The notes: generated from the sequence alone by a model not told the origin. DNA of 64,000 nt from Bubalus kerabau (GCF_029407905.1 NC_073643.1:40458501-40522500), one strand, 5' to 3'; counted from the first letter of the stretch, positions 11,312 to 23,620 are shown. Translations and numbers: made by a program.

Positions 11312-11545
11312 ACATAGTGACATAGTGAGTAGTAAGTTCTTACTTTGTGCCAGATATTGTTCTAAGCACTTTCTACTTCATTAGCTACTTTAATCCTTAC
11401 GACAGTGCTTGAAGTAGGTACTATTATTATTATCCCCATTGTACAGAGGAGAAAACTGAGGCAGAGATGTTTAGTAACTTGCCGAAGGTCACTCCGGAGC
11501 CTAGGCAATATGGCTCCAGATTCAAGCTCTTAACTCCTCCAAGTG
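11312..11545 (-). repeat. MIR SINE, near full length
   Basis: The text 'cttactttgtgccagatattgttctaagcac', 'ggtactattattattatccccattgtacagaggagaaaactgaggc' and 'agtaacttgccgaaggtcac' matches antisense MIR closely. Confidence 0.9.
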
Positions 11546-11728
11546 GGTATAATCAATTCATGTAAAGTACTGGGCACAGCACAGAAGATTAGTAAGACTT
11601 CACTAAGCAGTAGCTAGTATTTCTGTTATGAAGGAGAAAAACTAATGATTCCATATGAATTCCATTCTGCGACTTCAGGTGAACTCGTTTTCCTACTTGC
11701 ATTCTCCTCAGTTAAAACTGCACTTTAT

Positions 11729-11917
11729 GGGATTTCCCTGGCAGTCCAGTAGTTAAGACTTTGCCTTCCGATGCAGGGGGTGTGGTTTGATTTCTGGTCA
11801 GGAACTAAGATCCCACATGCCTTGTGGCCAAAAATGCCAAAACATAAAACTGAAGCAGTATTGTAACAGATTCAATAAAGACTTTTAAAAATGGTCCACA
11901 CCAAAAAAAAAAAAAAA
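11729..11917 (+). repeat. tRNA-derived SINE, CHR type
   Basis: The head 'gggatttccctggcagtccagtagttaagactttgcc' is followed by 'aactaagatcccacatgccttgtggcc', a 'caataaagacttttaaaaatggtccac' tail extension and a poly(A) run. Confidence 0.9.
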
Positions 11918-12214
11918 TCTTAAAAGAACTATAACTCTTTAGATATAGTAGCTGTGTTTGTTTTTTGTGAATCTCTTTATACAGATTTAGGTCAAGAAGA
12001 AAGAAAAAATGGGTAGTAGCTGCTAGAAAAGTATGAGACTGTTACAGTCTTACCAGTCATTACTAAAAACACAAAAACCTTTGCCCATTGTCTTTATTTG
12101 ATCTTTCATCTATTTCCCTGTGTACATATGTGCAAGGACAGAACTTACCACATATGTAGCTGTTAATAACTGTTAGTAATGATATGCTTATGTATGTTTT
12201 ATAATTAGACTGAC

Positions 12215-12420
12215 ATTCACTGTGCATCTACTTCTTGCCATACTTTGTACTTATACTTCACAAGCATCATCTCATTTAATCCCCACAACAACCCTGCAAG
12301 AGAGAGCTGTTTCTGGCCATGCTTTTCCAGAGTACCAAGTGGTAAGTATCTTGTCTAACACCTTGGATTAAGCAGAAAAACTAGAACTGGAAGAGTATAC
12401 TCTTAATCAGTAGAAACCAA
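12215..12420 (-). repeat. MIR SINE
   Basis: The text 'cattcactgtgcatctacttcttgcc', 'catctcatttaatccccacaacaaccctgcaag' and a decayed 3' part match antisense MIR. Confidence 0.75.
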
Positions 12421-12599
12421 TAAGCCACTCTCTCCTTAGACCTGGCTGAGGCTTCCTTTTAAGGTCCATTTCTTCCATGGATACATTAATATATTTCAAG
12501 AAGGTTAAGAGCACTGTCCAAGGCAGCTAGGTGATCCACATAACCAGAGCTGACCGTGTTGGCCTCAGAGCTGATAAACTTACCAGCCAGCCAGCCTTT

Positions 12600-12845
12600 T
12601 CCACAGCCTCAGCCACCATCCTCTGGTCTGCACCCCTGTAACCCTCTCCTCAGTGATTTCCCTGCCTTCCCTCTTGCCCTTTCAATCCACAGTGCATTAA
12701 GCACCCAGCAGCTGCTGGGATCATCTTAATTAGAAACGTAAGCGTCTCACTCCCCGCTGCTTGAAACGCTGTCATAGTTGCCCATTCTTATTTAGATTGA
12801 GTGTATTCCTGATCTAGTTGACCCATTACCACTGATGCCACACAA
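12600..12845 (+). repeat. L2 LINE fragment
   Basis: The text resembles the L2 segment ahead of 'gtctcactccc...ctgcttgaaacgc...' ('cagctgctgggatcatcttaattagaaacgtaagcgtctcactccccgctgcttgaaac'). Confidence 0.5.
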
Positions 12846-14296
12846 CACCGTTTATGATACACAGATAAGCATATAGTTAAAGAGTTACATATTTTAATGT
12901 GTATTATGCAGTATAATATAAAATTAGTATATCAATATAAACATGATATGACAATTCCTTTCAAAATAAACTTATTCATGTTAAATAAGTCAAGTTGAAG
13001 AAAAAAAAAGGCAAGTAAATTATATGATAGATGGACTGATTTGGAATAAATCATGGAAGTGCAGTGTGAGTGGCCGAAGTTGGGAACCCCCCTCATGTCT
13101 ACAGGGGAGACTCAGTGAAAGTGTTTCCCCAGGGAAATCCATGCTAGAATGTGTAGATGGTAGGATCCGTCCTGAGGCCAGAAGGAGGATGCAAATCATT
13201 CTGGTCTGTGGTTAACCATGGCCCTCAAATGTGGGCTGGGACTGAAAGAGGGGAGGTGTGGGCAGAGTGAGGAACTTTGCAGGAGGTAAAAATCAGCTAT
13301 ACTTGCGACTGAGGAATATGCATGGATGACTCTGGTCTGTGGCTTGAAGGTCTGAGTGCTTTGGCCACCAGCCACTCCCAGAAGCTCCTGACATTTGTCA
13401 AACTGTGTACGTTTTCATTAGGTGCATTCTTCATTATGTTCCAAAGCGGAAATTCTGTCTGATTGCACGTGAAGTGGGAACTTGGAAGTAGGCCAGTTGG
13501 TTTTTGATAGCAGGTAAAGCCAGTTTGGGAACTCAAGGATTTGAATGCATTTGAGTATGACCAGGTCTCTCTCCACCTGATCCAATAGAGCCTGAAAAGC
13601 ACCAGCCTCACTTTCTTAATCAGTGCCAATTCAACATGTATCAGTCCACAAGGCTGGGGGTGGGGGATAATTCATGAATCAGTAACAGTCAGTTACACTG
13701 ATAATAGAATCTTTGAAGTGTGCCTTTGTAATTCTTAAACTTCCTTAATTTTTTTTTTCCTGTATGAAGAATGATTTCCATCAACAGACGCGCATTTGGG
13801 GGAGGAGGGAGAGGTTTAGGGAGGACTTGCTACGTCAGCTTGAAACTTCCTTTCTGTATCGTACCTTCATTTGCCAGAATCACAGCAAAAGCAAACAAGG
13901 GAAGTGTTGCCCGAGTAAGACTTGAGAAGAGGTGAAAGAGTTGGAGTTGTAATATTTAGCACCATTCTTTTCTCTCTTATGCAGCAGCAGGAGTTTCCCT
14001 GCCTACAAGACTTTTAGCACATAAACAAATTAAGGTGCAGTGTAACATTTTCCAAGGTGCTTTCTGGAATCCGCCAAGGAATTTAAGTCAAGTCTGATTG
14101 ATGGGCCACAGTGCTTTCTATAAGTGGAAGTAAATCCTGCCTCCTGTTCCTTATCCTCAACCACACCCCAGAATCTACTTTCTGTTTCTGAGTCCTGTGG
14201 ATTTCCTTGTCCATGAGCACCCAGCTCATGGTAAAGCAAATTAAACAGTGCACTTGCTCAAGCTTAATGCACCTCTGGTCTTTTTCTTTTCTTTAG

Positions 14297-14363
14297 GTAT
14301 TTATGGGCCATCGGTAAGAATGTCTGGAAGAGATGGAAGAAAAGATTCTTTGTCTTAGTGCAG
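14297..14363 (+). CDS. CADPS: CADPS exon: first PH-domain strands, basic PI(4,5)P2-binding patch
   Basis: This short 67-nt exon follows a T-rich acceptor (tttcttttctttag) and ends at caggtaact. It contributes one base to a Gly codon and then 22 codons, YLWAIGKNVWKRWKKRFFVL to VQ; the next intron is phase 0. It holds the first two strands of the PH domain, with the typical W..RWKKRFFVL pattern in which Lys and Arg line the phosphoinositide pocket. In rat CAPS1, charge reversal of basic residues that I believe fall in this RWKK stretch abolished PI(4,5)P2 binding; that mapping is from memory. The exon is small, lies far from its neighbours (about 10.9 kb and 9.3 kb) and has a Bov-tA SINE starting 74 bases after its donor. 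Confidence 0.95.
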
Positions 14364-14436
14364 GTAACTATTCAACTCTAATATCAAACTTAAGAGCCAT
14401 TATTTTTAAACACTTGATAGGATTCATTAATGTTTT

Positions 14437-14653
14437 GAGGGTTCCCTGGTGGCTCAGACAGTAAAGATTCCACCTGCAATGTGGGAGACCTGGGTTCGAT
14501 CCCCGGGTTGGGAAAATCCCCTGGAGGAAGGCATTGCAACTCCACTCCACTCCAGTATTCTTGCCTGGAGAATCCCCATGGACAGAGAAGCCTGGTCCTG
14601 GCTATAGTTCATGGGGCTGCAAAGAGTTGGACATGACTGAGCGACTAAGCACT
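14437..14653 (+). repeat. Bov-tA SINE close to an exon
   Basis: The copy matches the ruminant Bov-tA family: 'gttccctggtggctcag', 'gggagacctgggttcgatcccc', 'agtattcttgcctggagaatcc' and 'ttggacatgactgagcgactaagcac'. Perfect 10-bp duplications 'ttaatgtttt' lie at 14427-14436 and 14654-14663. It starts 74 bases after the donor of the 67-nt exon. Confidence 0.95.
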
Positions 14654-15505
14654 TTAATGTTTTTTATATAATTTACCTTAAGTGCACAAAGCTCCAGTGT
14701 TTAACTCAATGAACTTCTATTTATTATATATCCATGCAGTCACCATTCAGAGGGATACAGAACATTTCCAGTACCTAGATGGCTCGTTTTCCTACTTTTA
14801 CATCACTTTAAAATTCTAAACATTAATACATGCTAATTACTTTTTAATTCTAACAATACAGAAATATATATATGAAAAGTGGTAACAGTAAACCCTCACC
14901 AGGGCCCAGGGAGAAAGCAAGCATGTGCCTGATTAGGGCAACAGGGATATTAACACTGTTTTACAAAAATCTGCTGTTTCTGAAAGCATGAAGATAGTCA
15001 TTATGAGAAAAGCCAGAATTTGGTTGGACTTTTTACATCTTTTTTTTTGTTTCATTTGTTTGATTGTGAGTTATCTGTGGAAAAACATTCCAGTCTCACT
15101 GATTTCTGAGGCTTCCAGATCCCCAATAATTAAGATTACCTTTCTAAACAGATCTTTCCACATAGATTTTTTAAAAAAATAACCAAACTCTTCATGTTGT
15201 TTATTAACATGTTTTTTTTGTTTGTTTTTGAACACAAATCATTGTAGACACTGTTTCATGAATGTATGTATTGCTCAGATTCTAATACCTGTGGAGTTTT
15301 CCTTTTTGATGTCCTTTGGGCCTCTCCAGTTGGGACTGTTACTAACTGTGCAGCCAGGAACATCTCTGTATATATAGGTGCAGGGGTAGGTACAGATATT
15401 GATACTAATAATACACTAGAAATATATAAATGATATCATTGCTCTCTTCTGTGCTTCCTTAAGAAAAATATAATTCCAGAATAGTAATATGTACCCTTGA
15501 AAAAT

Positions 15506-15532
15506 CTCTCTCTTCTTTTTTTTTTTTTTTTT
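15506..15532. repeat. Pyrimidine/poly(T) tract
   Basis: A CT-rich lead passes into an 18-base run of T. Confidence 0.9.
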
Positions 15533-15745
15533 GGTTTGTTTGCTTTTTGCATCAGGATTTTTCAGTTTATGAAGGAATTTGCCATTACCGCTTTTTAATT
15601 TGTAAGTTCCACCAGAGCGTGTAAACTATAATTCATTTTGCCAAAATTAATTTATGCTGTACTTTGAAACATGTCATAAAGTGAGTCAACTTGTAATTTA
15701 AATTTAAGTGACTAAAGGTGGTTTTGGGTTACTGTGTTGGCTATG

Positions 15746-15935
15746 GGGCCTCCCTGGTAGCTCAGCTGGTAAAGAATCGCCTGCAGTGCAGGAGACCCTG
15801 GTTCAATTCCTGGGTTGGAAAAGATCCCCTGGAGAAGGGAACAGCTACCCACTCTAGAATTCTGGCCTGGAGAACTCCAAGGACAGAGAATCCTGGCGGA
15901 CTACAGTCCTTGAGGTTGCAAAGAGCCTTGACTAG
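15746..15935 (+). repeat. Bov-tA SINE
   Basis: It begins 'gggcctccctggtagctcagctggtaaagaatcgcctgc' and continues 'ggttcaattcctgggttggaaaagatcccctggagaagg'. The 3' end is diverged and the border approximate. Confidence 0.92.
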
Positions 15936-16259
15936 TATTTTGGGCTCTACCAATTCCGAAACCTCACAGTAAAGCAGCTGCCCCTTAGTCTAAATGGCCC
16001 TGAAAGTTCTACCAACCCTGAGCTTCTAAGGCTAGACCTTCTGTGGATCTACTCAAGCCTCTGCTGAGCCTCTAAGGCAGACTTCATCTCTCTAGCTGTA
16101 AGCAAGACATGATCTTTGCTTTCATGATTGCTCTAGGGTACAACAAAACCTCAAAATAAATTAACCAAAGGAAAACTTTGGAATTTTTCCCACCCTTTCA
16201 AATGAGCCACATCTAAGTGATAGAAGACATTTAATCCTTCAGTACATTTCCTTGGAATA

Positions 16260-16420
16260 TCAGCTAACCAACATTTATCCAGTACCTATTTTGATTAGGG
16301 CACATTGATAGATCATAGATAAGAACCTGGAGACCTAGTCCCTACTTCCAAAAGAGTATCTCTTAGAGTTCCTCATAAGCAGACAGCAGAAACAAATGCA
16401 AGGCAATTATGATTTTGAAA
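16260..16420 (-). repeat. Possible L2 fragment
   Basis: 'ccaacatttatccagtacctatttt' and 'gacctagtccctacttccaaaagagtatctc' resemble antisense L2 3' end. The match is weak. Confidence 0.35.
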
Positions 16421-18143
16421 AATGTATTTTGGAAGGCTTTTGTGGTAGTTGATAGGATTGTTGCAAAAGCTACTTCCCAGAGGAGTTTCAGAAATCCAGG
16501 CAGTAGGAACCATGGCCAGTGTCATTGATGTGGCTGGAGGACAGAATCAGCTCTGACCGTTTTCTATCCTTGCATTTCCACTCAAAGGTCAAATTTGAGA
16601 CAGGGAGCTGGGTCAGTCCAGCTTGTGTCACACACCCAACTTTTCAGAGGGCAGGCCATGGCACTTTGACTCCCAGTGGCACTGAGCTGTCTCCAATGCA
16701 AAATCAGGGTGCCGTTACCAGACACAGAAGTGAATGCTGAGCAGGCGCAAACAGGTGATACCAACTCTAAAGAGAGCATATAGGTCGAGAGAAACAGACA
16801 TCAAAAGAAGTAGTGCTGGATTATGGGTGATTCTCCCCTTCTGTGCCTCCCACTGGGCAGAGCAGCCCCCCTAGACTCACTTGTGAGTCTGGCCTCCCAC
16901 ATAGACAGTGTCCTAGCTGTCCTTCCCTCCCCTCAGCTCCAACGCATACCCTGTCCTGCTCAGTATCTGGCATGCTTATTCAGGAAGTGTTTGGTGGAAG
17001 AACGAAGGAAAAGGAGGAGAGAGAGAGCCCAGGCAGTGCTTCAGGTGCTTCTGAGAAAGGAAAGGTCATATGGCCTGGAGAGTGGCTGGCGACACCTTCT
17101 CAGAGAAAGTGGGACAAGTGGCCTTGTCATGTGATACAAAGTCTCGTCTCCCACTGTGGCAGCCGGTTACTGGACACAAGACTTTCCTCTGAGAATCTCT
17201 GAAATGACAGAGTGCTTAGGAGATGTGGCTGATCTCTTACTTTGGGAGAGATTTCACTCTTCAGAGAAAAAAAGTAATTGTGCTGAAAATGCTAACGAAG
17301 CTATGTCTATACAGTATGTACTGAACCCAAAAGAAGAGAATGATTGTTATAAGCAGTGCAGCTGGAACACAGGCATTTTAGGGCATTCACACCAAGCCTT
17401 CTACTAAAAGAAGTTAAGAATCACCCAGTAGCTACAAAGCAAGCTCTGAGCTCACTTCTGAAAATCATGAAAGGACATTGGAGGCCTGCCTAAAGCTCAG
17501 CATCTTTCCTACAAGGATTTTGTGAGACGTTTCATGTACATGTGATTCTCATTCACTTTAAAGAGCCCTTGTGGTACATTGGGTACAGGGATCCCTCAGA
17601 CTAAACCTTCTGTTTCAATCGAAACCCAGTGCCTCCCTTAACACCTTCTGTGGCTCACGGAGGTGATACGACAGCCTTGCCATCACCAAGGTAATGGGGG
17701 AGCCAGGAGCAGAGCTCAGGTTTTGTTGACATTTTTGTCCTGTCCACTACAACAAGGTCTCAAAGCAGTTTTAGTGGCCTGCCTGAAAATACTGCGTCAC
17801 TTTTGGATTCTGCTCATTTTTTCATCTCTGCTGTTTAGACGATCACACTTGCAGGCAGTCTGTGAAAATGATAAACAAAAACTTAAGCACTTCGAAACAA
17901 CCCCAGTGCCAACAGAGCTGCAAGAGAGAAGTTCAAGGCCCCATATCCTGGCCCAATTCAGGGAAACCAAAAATACCCCAAGTTGCTTGAATAGAAAGAT
18001 GGTGGTCCAAGTGGTGCCCATTGGCGCCGGGCAGCTGCATGTGGCGTGGAATCCAGTCTAACAGACAGATGATTTTGAGTTTCTTTTCAACCACTGCACC
18101 ATTCCACTGACACCCAGCACGCAAAAGTAAAAACAGGATAACC

Positions 18144-18261
18144 TGGACTTCCTGGTGGTCCAGTAGGTGAAGACTCCACGCTTCCTCCGCAGAGTCTCTG
18201 GTTCCATCCCTACATGGGGAGCTAAGATCCCACATGTGTGCGGTGTGGCCAAAAACAAAAC
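18144..18261 (+). repeat. tRNA-derived SINE, CHR type
   Basis: It reads 'ggacttcctggtggtccagtaggtgaagactccacgcttcc', then 'gagctaagatcccacatgtgtgcggtgtggcc'. One-mismatch 13-bp duplications lie at 18131-18143 and 18262-18274. Confidence 0.92.
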
Positions 18262-18561
18262 AAACAGGAGAACCGATCTGATCAAATTTGGGGATGGGTG
18301 AGGGAGCTGGGGAAAGAAGCAGATCCCCCCACCCTGTCCTGCCCTGACTCCCCAGCAGCCTCAGAGGGGTCTCTGTGGACAGAGTGAAGCCACCACTCAG
18401 GAAGCACAGCTACCCACGTGACTCAATGAATGTTTGTTTCCTCTCCATTCAGATGGAGTGTTATTTTTATAGAGACTTGGTGATGCATAATTTCCAACAG
18501 GATCGTGAGTTCCATTAGATTTAATACAAGGAAAATTGTTTGGAAAGCCTAGAGAGAGAAC

Positions 18562-18837
18562 CGGATAAGGCAATGGCACCCCACTCCAGTACTCTTGCCT
18601 GGAGAATCCCATGGATGGAGGAGCCTGGTGGGCTGCAGTCCACGGGATCGCGAAGAGTCGGACACGACTGAGCGACTTCACTTTCACTTTTCACTTTCAT
18701 GAATTGGAGAAGGAAATGGCAACCCACTCCAGTGTTCTTGCCTTGAGAATCCCAGGGACGGGGGAGCCTGGTGGGCTGCCGTCTACGGGGTTGCACAGAG
18801 TCAGACACGACTGAAGCGACTCAGCAGCAGCAGCAGC
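18562..18837 (+). repeat. Bov-A2 SINE (dimer) with CAG tail
   Basis: Two related units in tandem ('aaggcaatggcaccccactccagtactcttgcc' and 'aaggaaatggcaacccactccagtgttcttgcc'), each ending in 'gacacgactga(a)gcgact', define the Bov-A2 dimer. It ends in (CAG)n. Perfect 11-bp duplications 'agagagagaac' lie at 18551-18561 and 18838-18848. The low divergence suggests a fairly recent insertion. Confidence 0.96.
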
Positions 18838-18839
18838 AG
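18822..18839. repeat. (CAG)n microsatellite at SINE tail
   Basis: Six uninterrupted CAG units form the 3' end of the Bov-A2 copy; such tails seed microsatellites in ruminants. Confidence 0.9.
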
Positions 18840-19254
18840 AGAGAGAACATATCCAACACCAGTCTCCTCAGAGTCCATCTCCTCTCCCACCCCAGCTGTC
18901 TGTCTGTCTGTCTCGCTCTATCTCACACACATGCACATGGTCTCCTTTTTTGTCCATAATGCAGAATTTTTGCATTCTGTCTTAATGAGATTTCCTTTTA
19001 GAGCTAAGCTACTACCTTAGGAACAAAAAAATAGGTTGTAAATGGACTTCCTACTAACCGGGGACAAAGGCCACCCTTTGAGGAGTGTTGAGCCAAAGCA
19101 GCAATTCCTGTGTTTAAGGATCAAGGCTAAAATGATGGTGAGTGTGACTGGAGCCTGCACCCCCGGCCCTGATGGGAATGAAGCCGTTTCAGGGGGTTTC
19201 TGTGACAGGACTTCGGTGTTGCTTCACCGTGTTTTCCAGTTATGGACCTGGACT

Positions 19255-19415
19255 GCCTGTACTGCGTGTTGTTTAAAATGCACATTCGGGAGCCATGCAG
19301 AAGCCTCTAACACAGAGAAGACTCTGAGGTGGAGCTCAGGAACCTGTGTCCTTGACACGCAGCCCAGGAGGTGCTGGTGCAGGGTGTCCAGAGACCACCT
19401 GTGAAGAAACACTGC
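19255..19415. repeat. MER5-like hAT relic
   Basis: 'tttaaaatgcacattcgggagcc', 'aactgtgtcc-like' text and a closing 'ggtgctggtgcagggtgtccagagaccacctgtgaagaaacactg' resemble a MER5-type non-autonomous hAT element. It is diverged. Confidence 0.5.
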
Positions 19416-20182
19416 TCTGAAGCCATTGTCGCTCTTAAACCAAGTCTCTCATTCCTTGCAGACTGCTCTCTCAGAGTGCATGTTCTCCAAGAAAATGAGC
19501 ATCAGGGTAACTAAACTGCCTGGGCCATGGTCAGGACCAAGCACATTGATTACCACTGTCAGGAACTGTGACCAGACCGCTGCTAATGATGAAGACTAGC
19601 TCCACTCTGAGCTTCCCATCTTGGGTTGGAAGGGGCGGAGTGGATACAGCCAGCTCCTCATCCATATCATATTAGAAAGCCTCACCTCTATCATCATCTT
19701 ATTTTAAAATATTTTTCTTCCATGCCCCAGTGATTTCTTGTTAAAATCAGTTTTTAACTGGTCTTCAGCCAAATTATTTCTGAGATACTTGTCCCCTTTT
19801 AGCACCTTTCTATGATTTCTCTAATAATGCTGATAATTCTATTTTACGGCCTCTCGGAGTTTACAAGGTATTTATCAAGCTGGTCTTCACAATATTTCTG
19901 TACTATAGTGAGGACCCATCTTACCCCCCACCACCGCCACCCAGGTCCCACATAGGAGGAAAGAGAAGCTGAGGCTGCTTAAATGACTTGCCCAGGAGCA
20001 ACAGCTCATAGACAACCCGTGTGCAGCCTCGCACAGGTCTTCTCATTGCAGGTGTCTCCCGTGACGCCAAACTCTCAGATGAAGCCGTGCGGGTACAGCG
20101 GCCTATAGCTCTCTCACTTGCATCAGTTAGAGCCGATGTAGTCCCGAAGTAATATCTGTCTCTGATTCCCTAGAGATAGTAT

Positions 20183-20401
20183 GAAAGTGAAGTGGAAGTT
20201 TTAGTCGCTCAGTCATGTCTGAGTCTTTACAACGCCATGGACTTAGCCTGCCAGGGTCCTCTGTCCATGGGATTTCCCAGGCAAGAATAGTGAAGTCGGT
20301 TGCCATCTCCTTATCCAGGGAATCGTCCCGATCCCGGGATCGAATCCAGGTCTCCTGCATCTCAGGCAGATTCTTTGCCATCTGAGCCACCAGGGAAGCC
20401 C
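20183..20401 (-). repeat. Bov-tA SINE, antisense
   Basis: The antisense text 'agtcgctcagtcatgtctgagtc', 'gggatttcccaggcaagaatagtg' and 'catctgagccaccagggaagccc' is diagnostic of Bov-tA. Confidence 0.95.
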
Positions 20402-20854
20402 TGAGAAAATATAGAAATAATATAATGTCCCTAAATTCTGACCATTCCAACTTTCTAAAAATCTAAATCTGAATAAGCTAGCATATTGCCTGATAATGTA
20501 AAGCACCTCATAATACAATAGGTACCACCCAGAAATCAATATTAAGTTAATCATGAAAGTGAATTGTAAGACATGGAGGATGTGAATGATTTAATCACTG
20601 AATGAATGTTCATTCTTCCCACTCAACTTCACAAGTGCCCTAAAAGACGTTTATATTTATATTCTGTAAACAACAATCATCAACCTGAATTAGGTTAAGT
20701 TTTAGAAGAATTATATTGGTTAGTTATTAAATTACTAATTAGCTAAAGAGTTTTTCTGGCATGTCTGGTTCCAGAGCTTAAACAAAGTCACCAAGACTCA
20801 GTCTGTCTATCTGAACCATTTCTTTGCTTTTTTTCCTGTTATCTTTTTATTTCT

Positions 20855-21075
20855 CCCTACTGTTTTATCAAGAACATTTTCAAACATACAGAAAAATTGA
20901 ATTTTACAGTGAAAACCTCTAAAAGTACCGATTAAATTCTTCCATTAGCATTTTTACTATACTTGTTCCATTACAAATCTTTTTTTAATTATAAATCTCT
21001 TACCTATTTATGTATCATCCATTCATCCATCCACCCACTGATTTTTGAGCAGCTTCATTGCTTATAGAATCTCTT
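20855..21075 (-). repeat. Possible old L1 3' region
   Basis: 'ttttatcaagaacattttcaaacatacagaaaaattg' and 'catccattcatccatccacccactgattttt' resemble an antisense L1 3' segment. The match is weak. Confidence 0.35.
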
Positions 21076-21160
21076 GACTGTGCTTTCCTCTAAACTGGCT
21101 TCATTCTTGAGGAGCCCTCTCCATGTAGCAAACTCTGGCAGGTCAGGGATTACAAGATTT

Positions 21161-21338
21161 CATTGTTGTTCAATCGCTAAGTTATGTCTGACGCTTTTTG
21201 ACTCCATGAATTGTAGCATGCCAGGCTTCCCTGTCCTCCACTATCTCCCAGAGTTTGCTCAAATTCATGTCCATTGCGTCATTGATGCCATCTAATCGTC
21301 TCATTTTCTACTGTCCCCTTCTCCTTTTACAACAGTTT
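21161..21338 (-). repeat. BovB 3' end / ART2A-type fragment, antisense
   Basis: 'caatcgctaagttatgtctgacgc...catgaattgtagcatgccaggcttccctgtcc' and 'cagagtttgctcaaattcatgtccattgcgtcattgatgccatc' are the antisense BovB 3' end, more diverged than the copies at 1128 and 49911. Confidence 0.85.
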
Positions 21339-21944
21339 GGCAAGTCCCAAACCCTTGCTGTTCCCTCACACTTGAAGATCTCTAGAAAATCTGAGGTTCC
21401 TTGCAATAATTCTAAATATTCAAAAATAAATCATTCCTTCTTTCCTCCTTTTTTTCCAAAAGTAAGTTGCCAAATTCCTTATTAAAATGGTCCTGATAAA
21501 CCAATTTCTTTGAGCCCAAAGTTTGTCTGGAACAACTTCAACAGTATTACCAGAAGGGGGCAGCAGCGTCCAGCTCTCCAAGAAGCAAGAATCTAAGTAG
21601 AAGAAGGAAAAGTCAAAAAGCCCCAAGCATGTAGTCATAGTAAATGCCTGAACCTTGAAGTAGCACCTTTCTGTTGTGATGTTTCACTGATCTCAAACAA
21701 ACGTCCCCAACCCTCTATCTGGCTGATCATCACATTAATGTGCTATATAATGTCCAGGTTACCAGAGAGGTAAAGAATATCATTGCAGAGCAATTTCAAC
21801 AATATCTATCTGTTTACTCTCAGGTATGGAGAATCAGTTGTCTCTGGGATCAGTAATGGACTGGAGTAACATATGTAAATCTGGAAGGGAGGAAACCTCT
21901 TTATTGGATGATAATACTCATTTTTCTAGTATCAATCAGACCCA

Positions 21945-22310
21945 ATTAGTGAATGCCCATTACATGGTAGATTTTGCTCATGGAAAGGGGAATATAACGA
22001 AGATATATGATTCTCTAGGCATGCCTTCAAAGGACTTATAATCTGGTAGGCAAATACACCTGCTCAGCTACTTTGTAGGAGAAAGTAGTGCCAAATGCAA
22101 GGAAACTGCTTACATAAATGCATGTATTTGCCAGGCGAATATCACACACAATGTAAAAAGCCCTTCACCACTCAGTTTATTCTTCGACCACAATAGGACA
22201 GGTAAAATACAGATAAGGGCTCTGAGTTACATGTATGAAAACTTAGGAGAGCTGGGATGAGGTCCCAGGCCTATGTGACCCCTACGCAAAGCTTCCATTC
22301 TTAATCCTCC
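21945..22310 (-). repeat. Possible L2 then MIR fragments
   Basis: 'tgcccattacatggtagattttgctcatgg...acttataatctggtaggcaa' resembles antisense L2, and 'gaccacaataggacaggtaaaatacagataagggctctgag' resembles antisense MIR. Both are weak. Confidence 0.35.
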
Positions 22311-23384
22311 TTTTTAGAAGAAGCTGCTTATTGCAGAGCATAATACATGTCCACTTACGAACATACTCTTAGCGGCTTTATGTTTCCCTTGAAGCCCATC
22401 GAGACCCTGCAGTATAAGGAACAGATTCTGTAAACTATAAGCACAGTAAAGAAATCCAAGTCAGGCAGAAAGTTTTCATCAGGAACCAACAGAGGGCAGC
22501 AAGAGATAAACCAACCAGTGAAACATTCTCCTGAGGACTCCTGTTATCTTACCACTGGGACCTTCAGGCCAGGGACTGTGGGAGATATATGCAGGGTTTG
22601 AGAGCTCTAATTTCTTACCATTTAAAAGAAGGACAAATCTGACCCACGGAGGAGATAAAAAAATATCCCCTGCCGGGATCAAAGTTCACTTAGTAAATGT
22701 CTGTTTTAATAAAGGGAACTAAGAGATGAGGGATATGGCACTCCTCCACGACATTTGACATCCATGGATGGCAAATATGCCCCTGAGCTTTTAGCCCGAA
22801 GCCTGAAGGATGCTTGCTCTTCCCTGGGCTCCTTGCAGACAGGCTGGATGCAGAAATGCTCAGTGTCCATGCTGGGTCTGGGTGCACTGTGGCGACAGGA
22901 TCCTGAAGGCCGGCCTGCAGCTGTGGAGTGTGCACCCAGCACCGACGTGGGTGGAGGCTGGTGAGGGACGGGGGCCGAGGGTGGCTCTCCCGTGACTGGC
23001 GCCTAGAGATCAAGCACTCATTGCTTGTGACAGCGTGTCACTCCTACACTTGTCTGAGACGAAGGGAAGACTTTTCAGAGCGACCAAAGGCACTCCTTCC
23101 ATGGGAAGGGCGAGGAAGAAATGAGATGTGTGGCTCAGTGCAGAGAATTGACCTGCAAAACATAAAATACTAAAAGAAATGGAGGCGGGTGTAAATAAAA
23201 GTCAGGTCCCTAACTTACGACTGAAAGACCTGTGTCGAGTCTGAGAGCATGACAGCCTCAGTCAGAGCCAGGGCCAAAGTCATAGTAGGTAGAAGCTATA
23301 AAATTGCTGCCATGCAACCAGTTTTGACCTACCCAAATGTGAAATTTCATGTAGCTTAGCCCAATTAAAATATAGCAGTAATGA

Positions 23385-23620
23385 TAATAGCTAACTTTTC
23401 TCAAGCACTTCCTAAGCATCAAGAAAATATTTGAAATGCATTTCAGATATGAACTCATTCAGTCCACACAATAAGGCAGCAACAAGGTAGGTTCTCAGAT
23501 TATATCCATCTACAGGTGAGGTATCAGGACCAGGGAAGTCTCTTAACTTGCTCCAAGTCACACAGCCAGGAGATGGAAAAATGCAGTCTGAACCCAGCTC
23601 CAGAGAGCAGGGCCTCAGGG
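23385..23620 (-). repeat. MIR SINE
   Basis: 'agcacttcctaagcatc', 'acacaataaggcagcaacaaggtagg' and 'cttgctccaagtcacacagccagg' match antisense MIR. It ends about 90 bases upstream of the exon at 23709. Confidence 0.85.

Larger units (their letters stand above)
3349..14296 (+). other. CADPS: CADPS intron, phase 2, 10.9 kb
   Basis: Repeats listed separately cover much of 5.7-12.8 kb. The stretches 3349-5700, 7120-7440, 7920-8180, 9090-10280, 10650-11170, 11930-12210 and 12850-14296 show no gene or named repeat to me, apart from a weak L2-like 3' end near 4740-4990 and a poly(A) run at 5077-5091. Confidence 0.85.

Noticed and set aside
14437..14520. Possible tRNA gene (A-box and B-box text)
   Set aside because: The promoter-like words belong to the tRNA-derived head of a Bov-tA SINE; no cloverleaf is preserved. 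The same applies to the CHR-type SINEs.
18521..18814. Several 60-96-residue frames on both strands
   Set aside because: They are translations of the Bov-A2 SINE and recur at 27000-27320 for the same reason.
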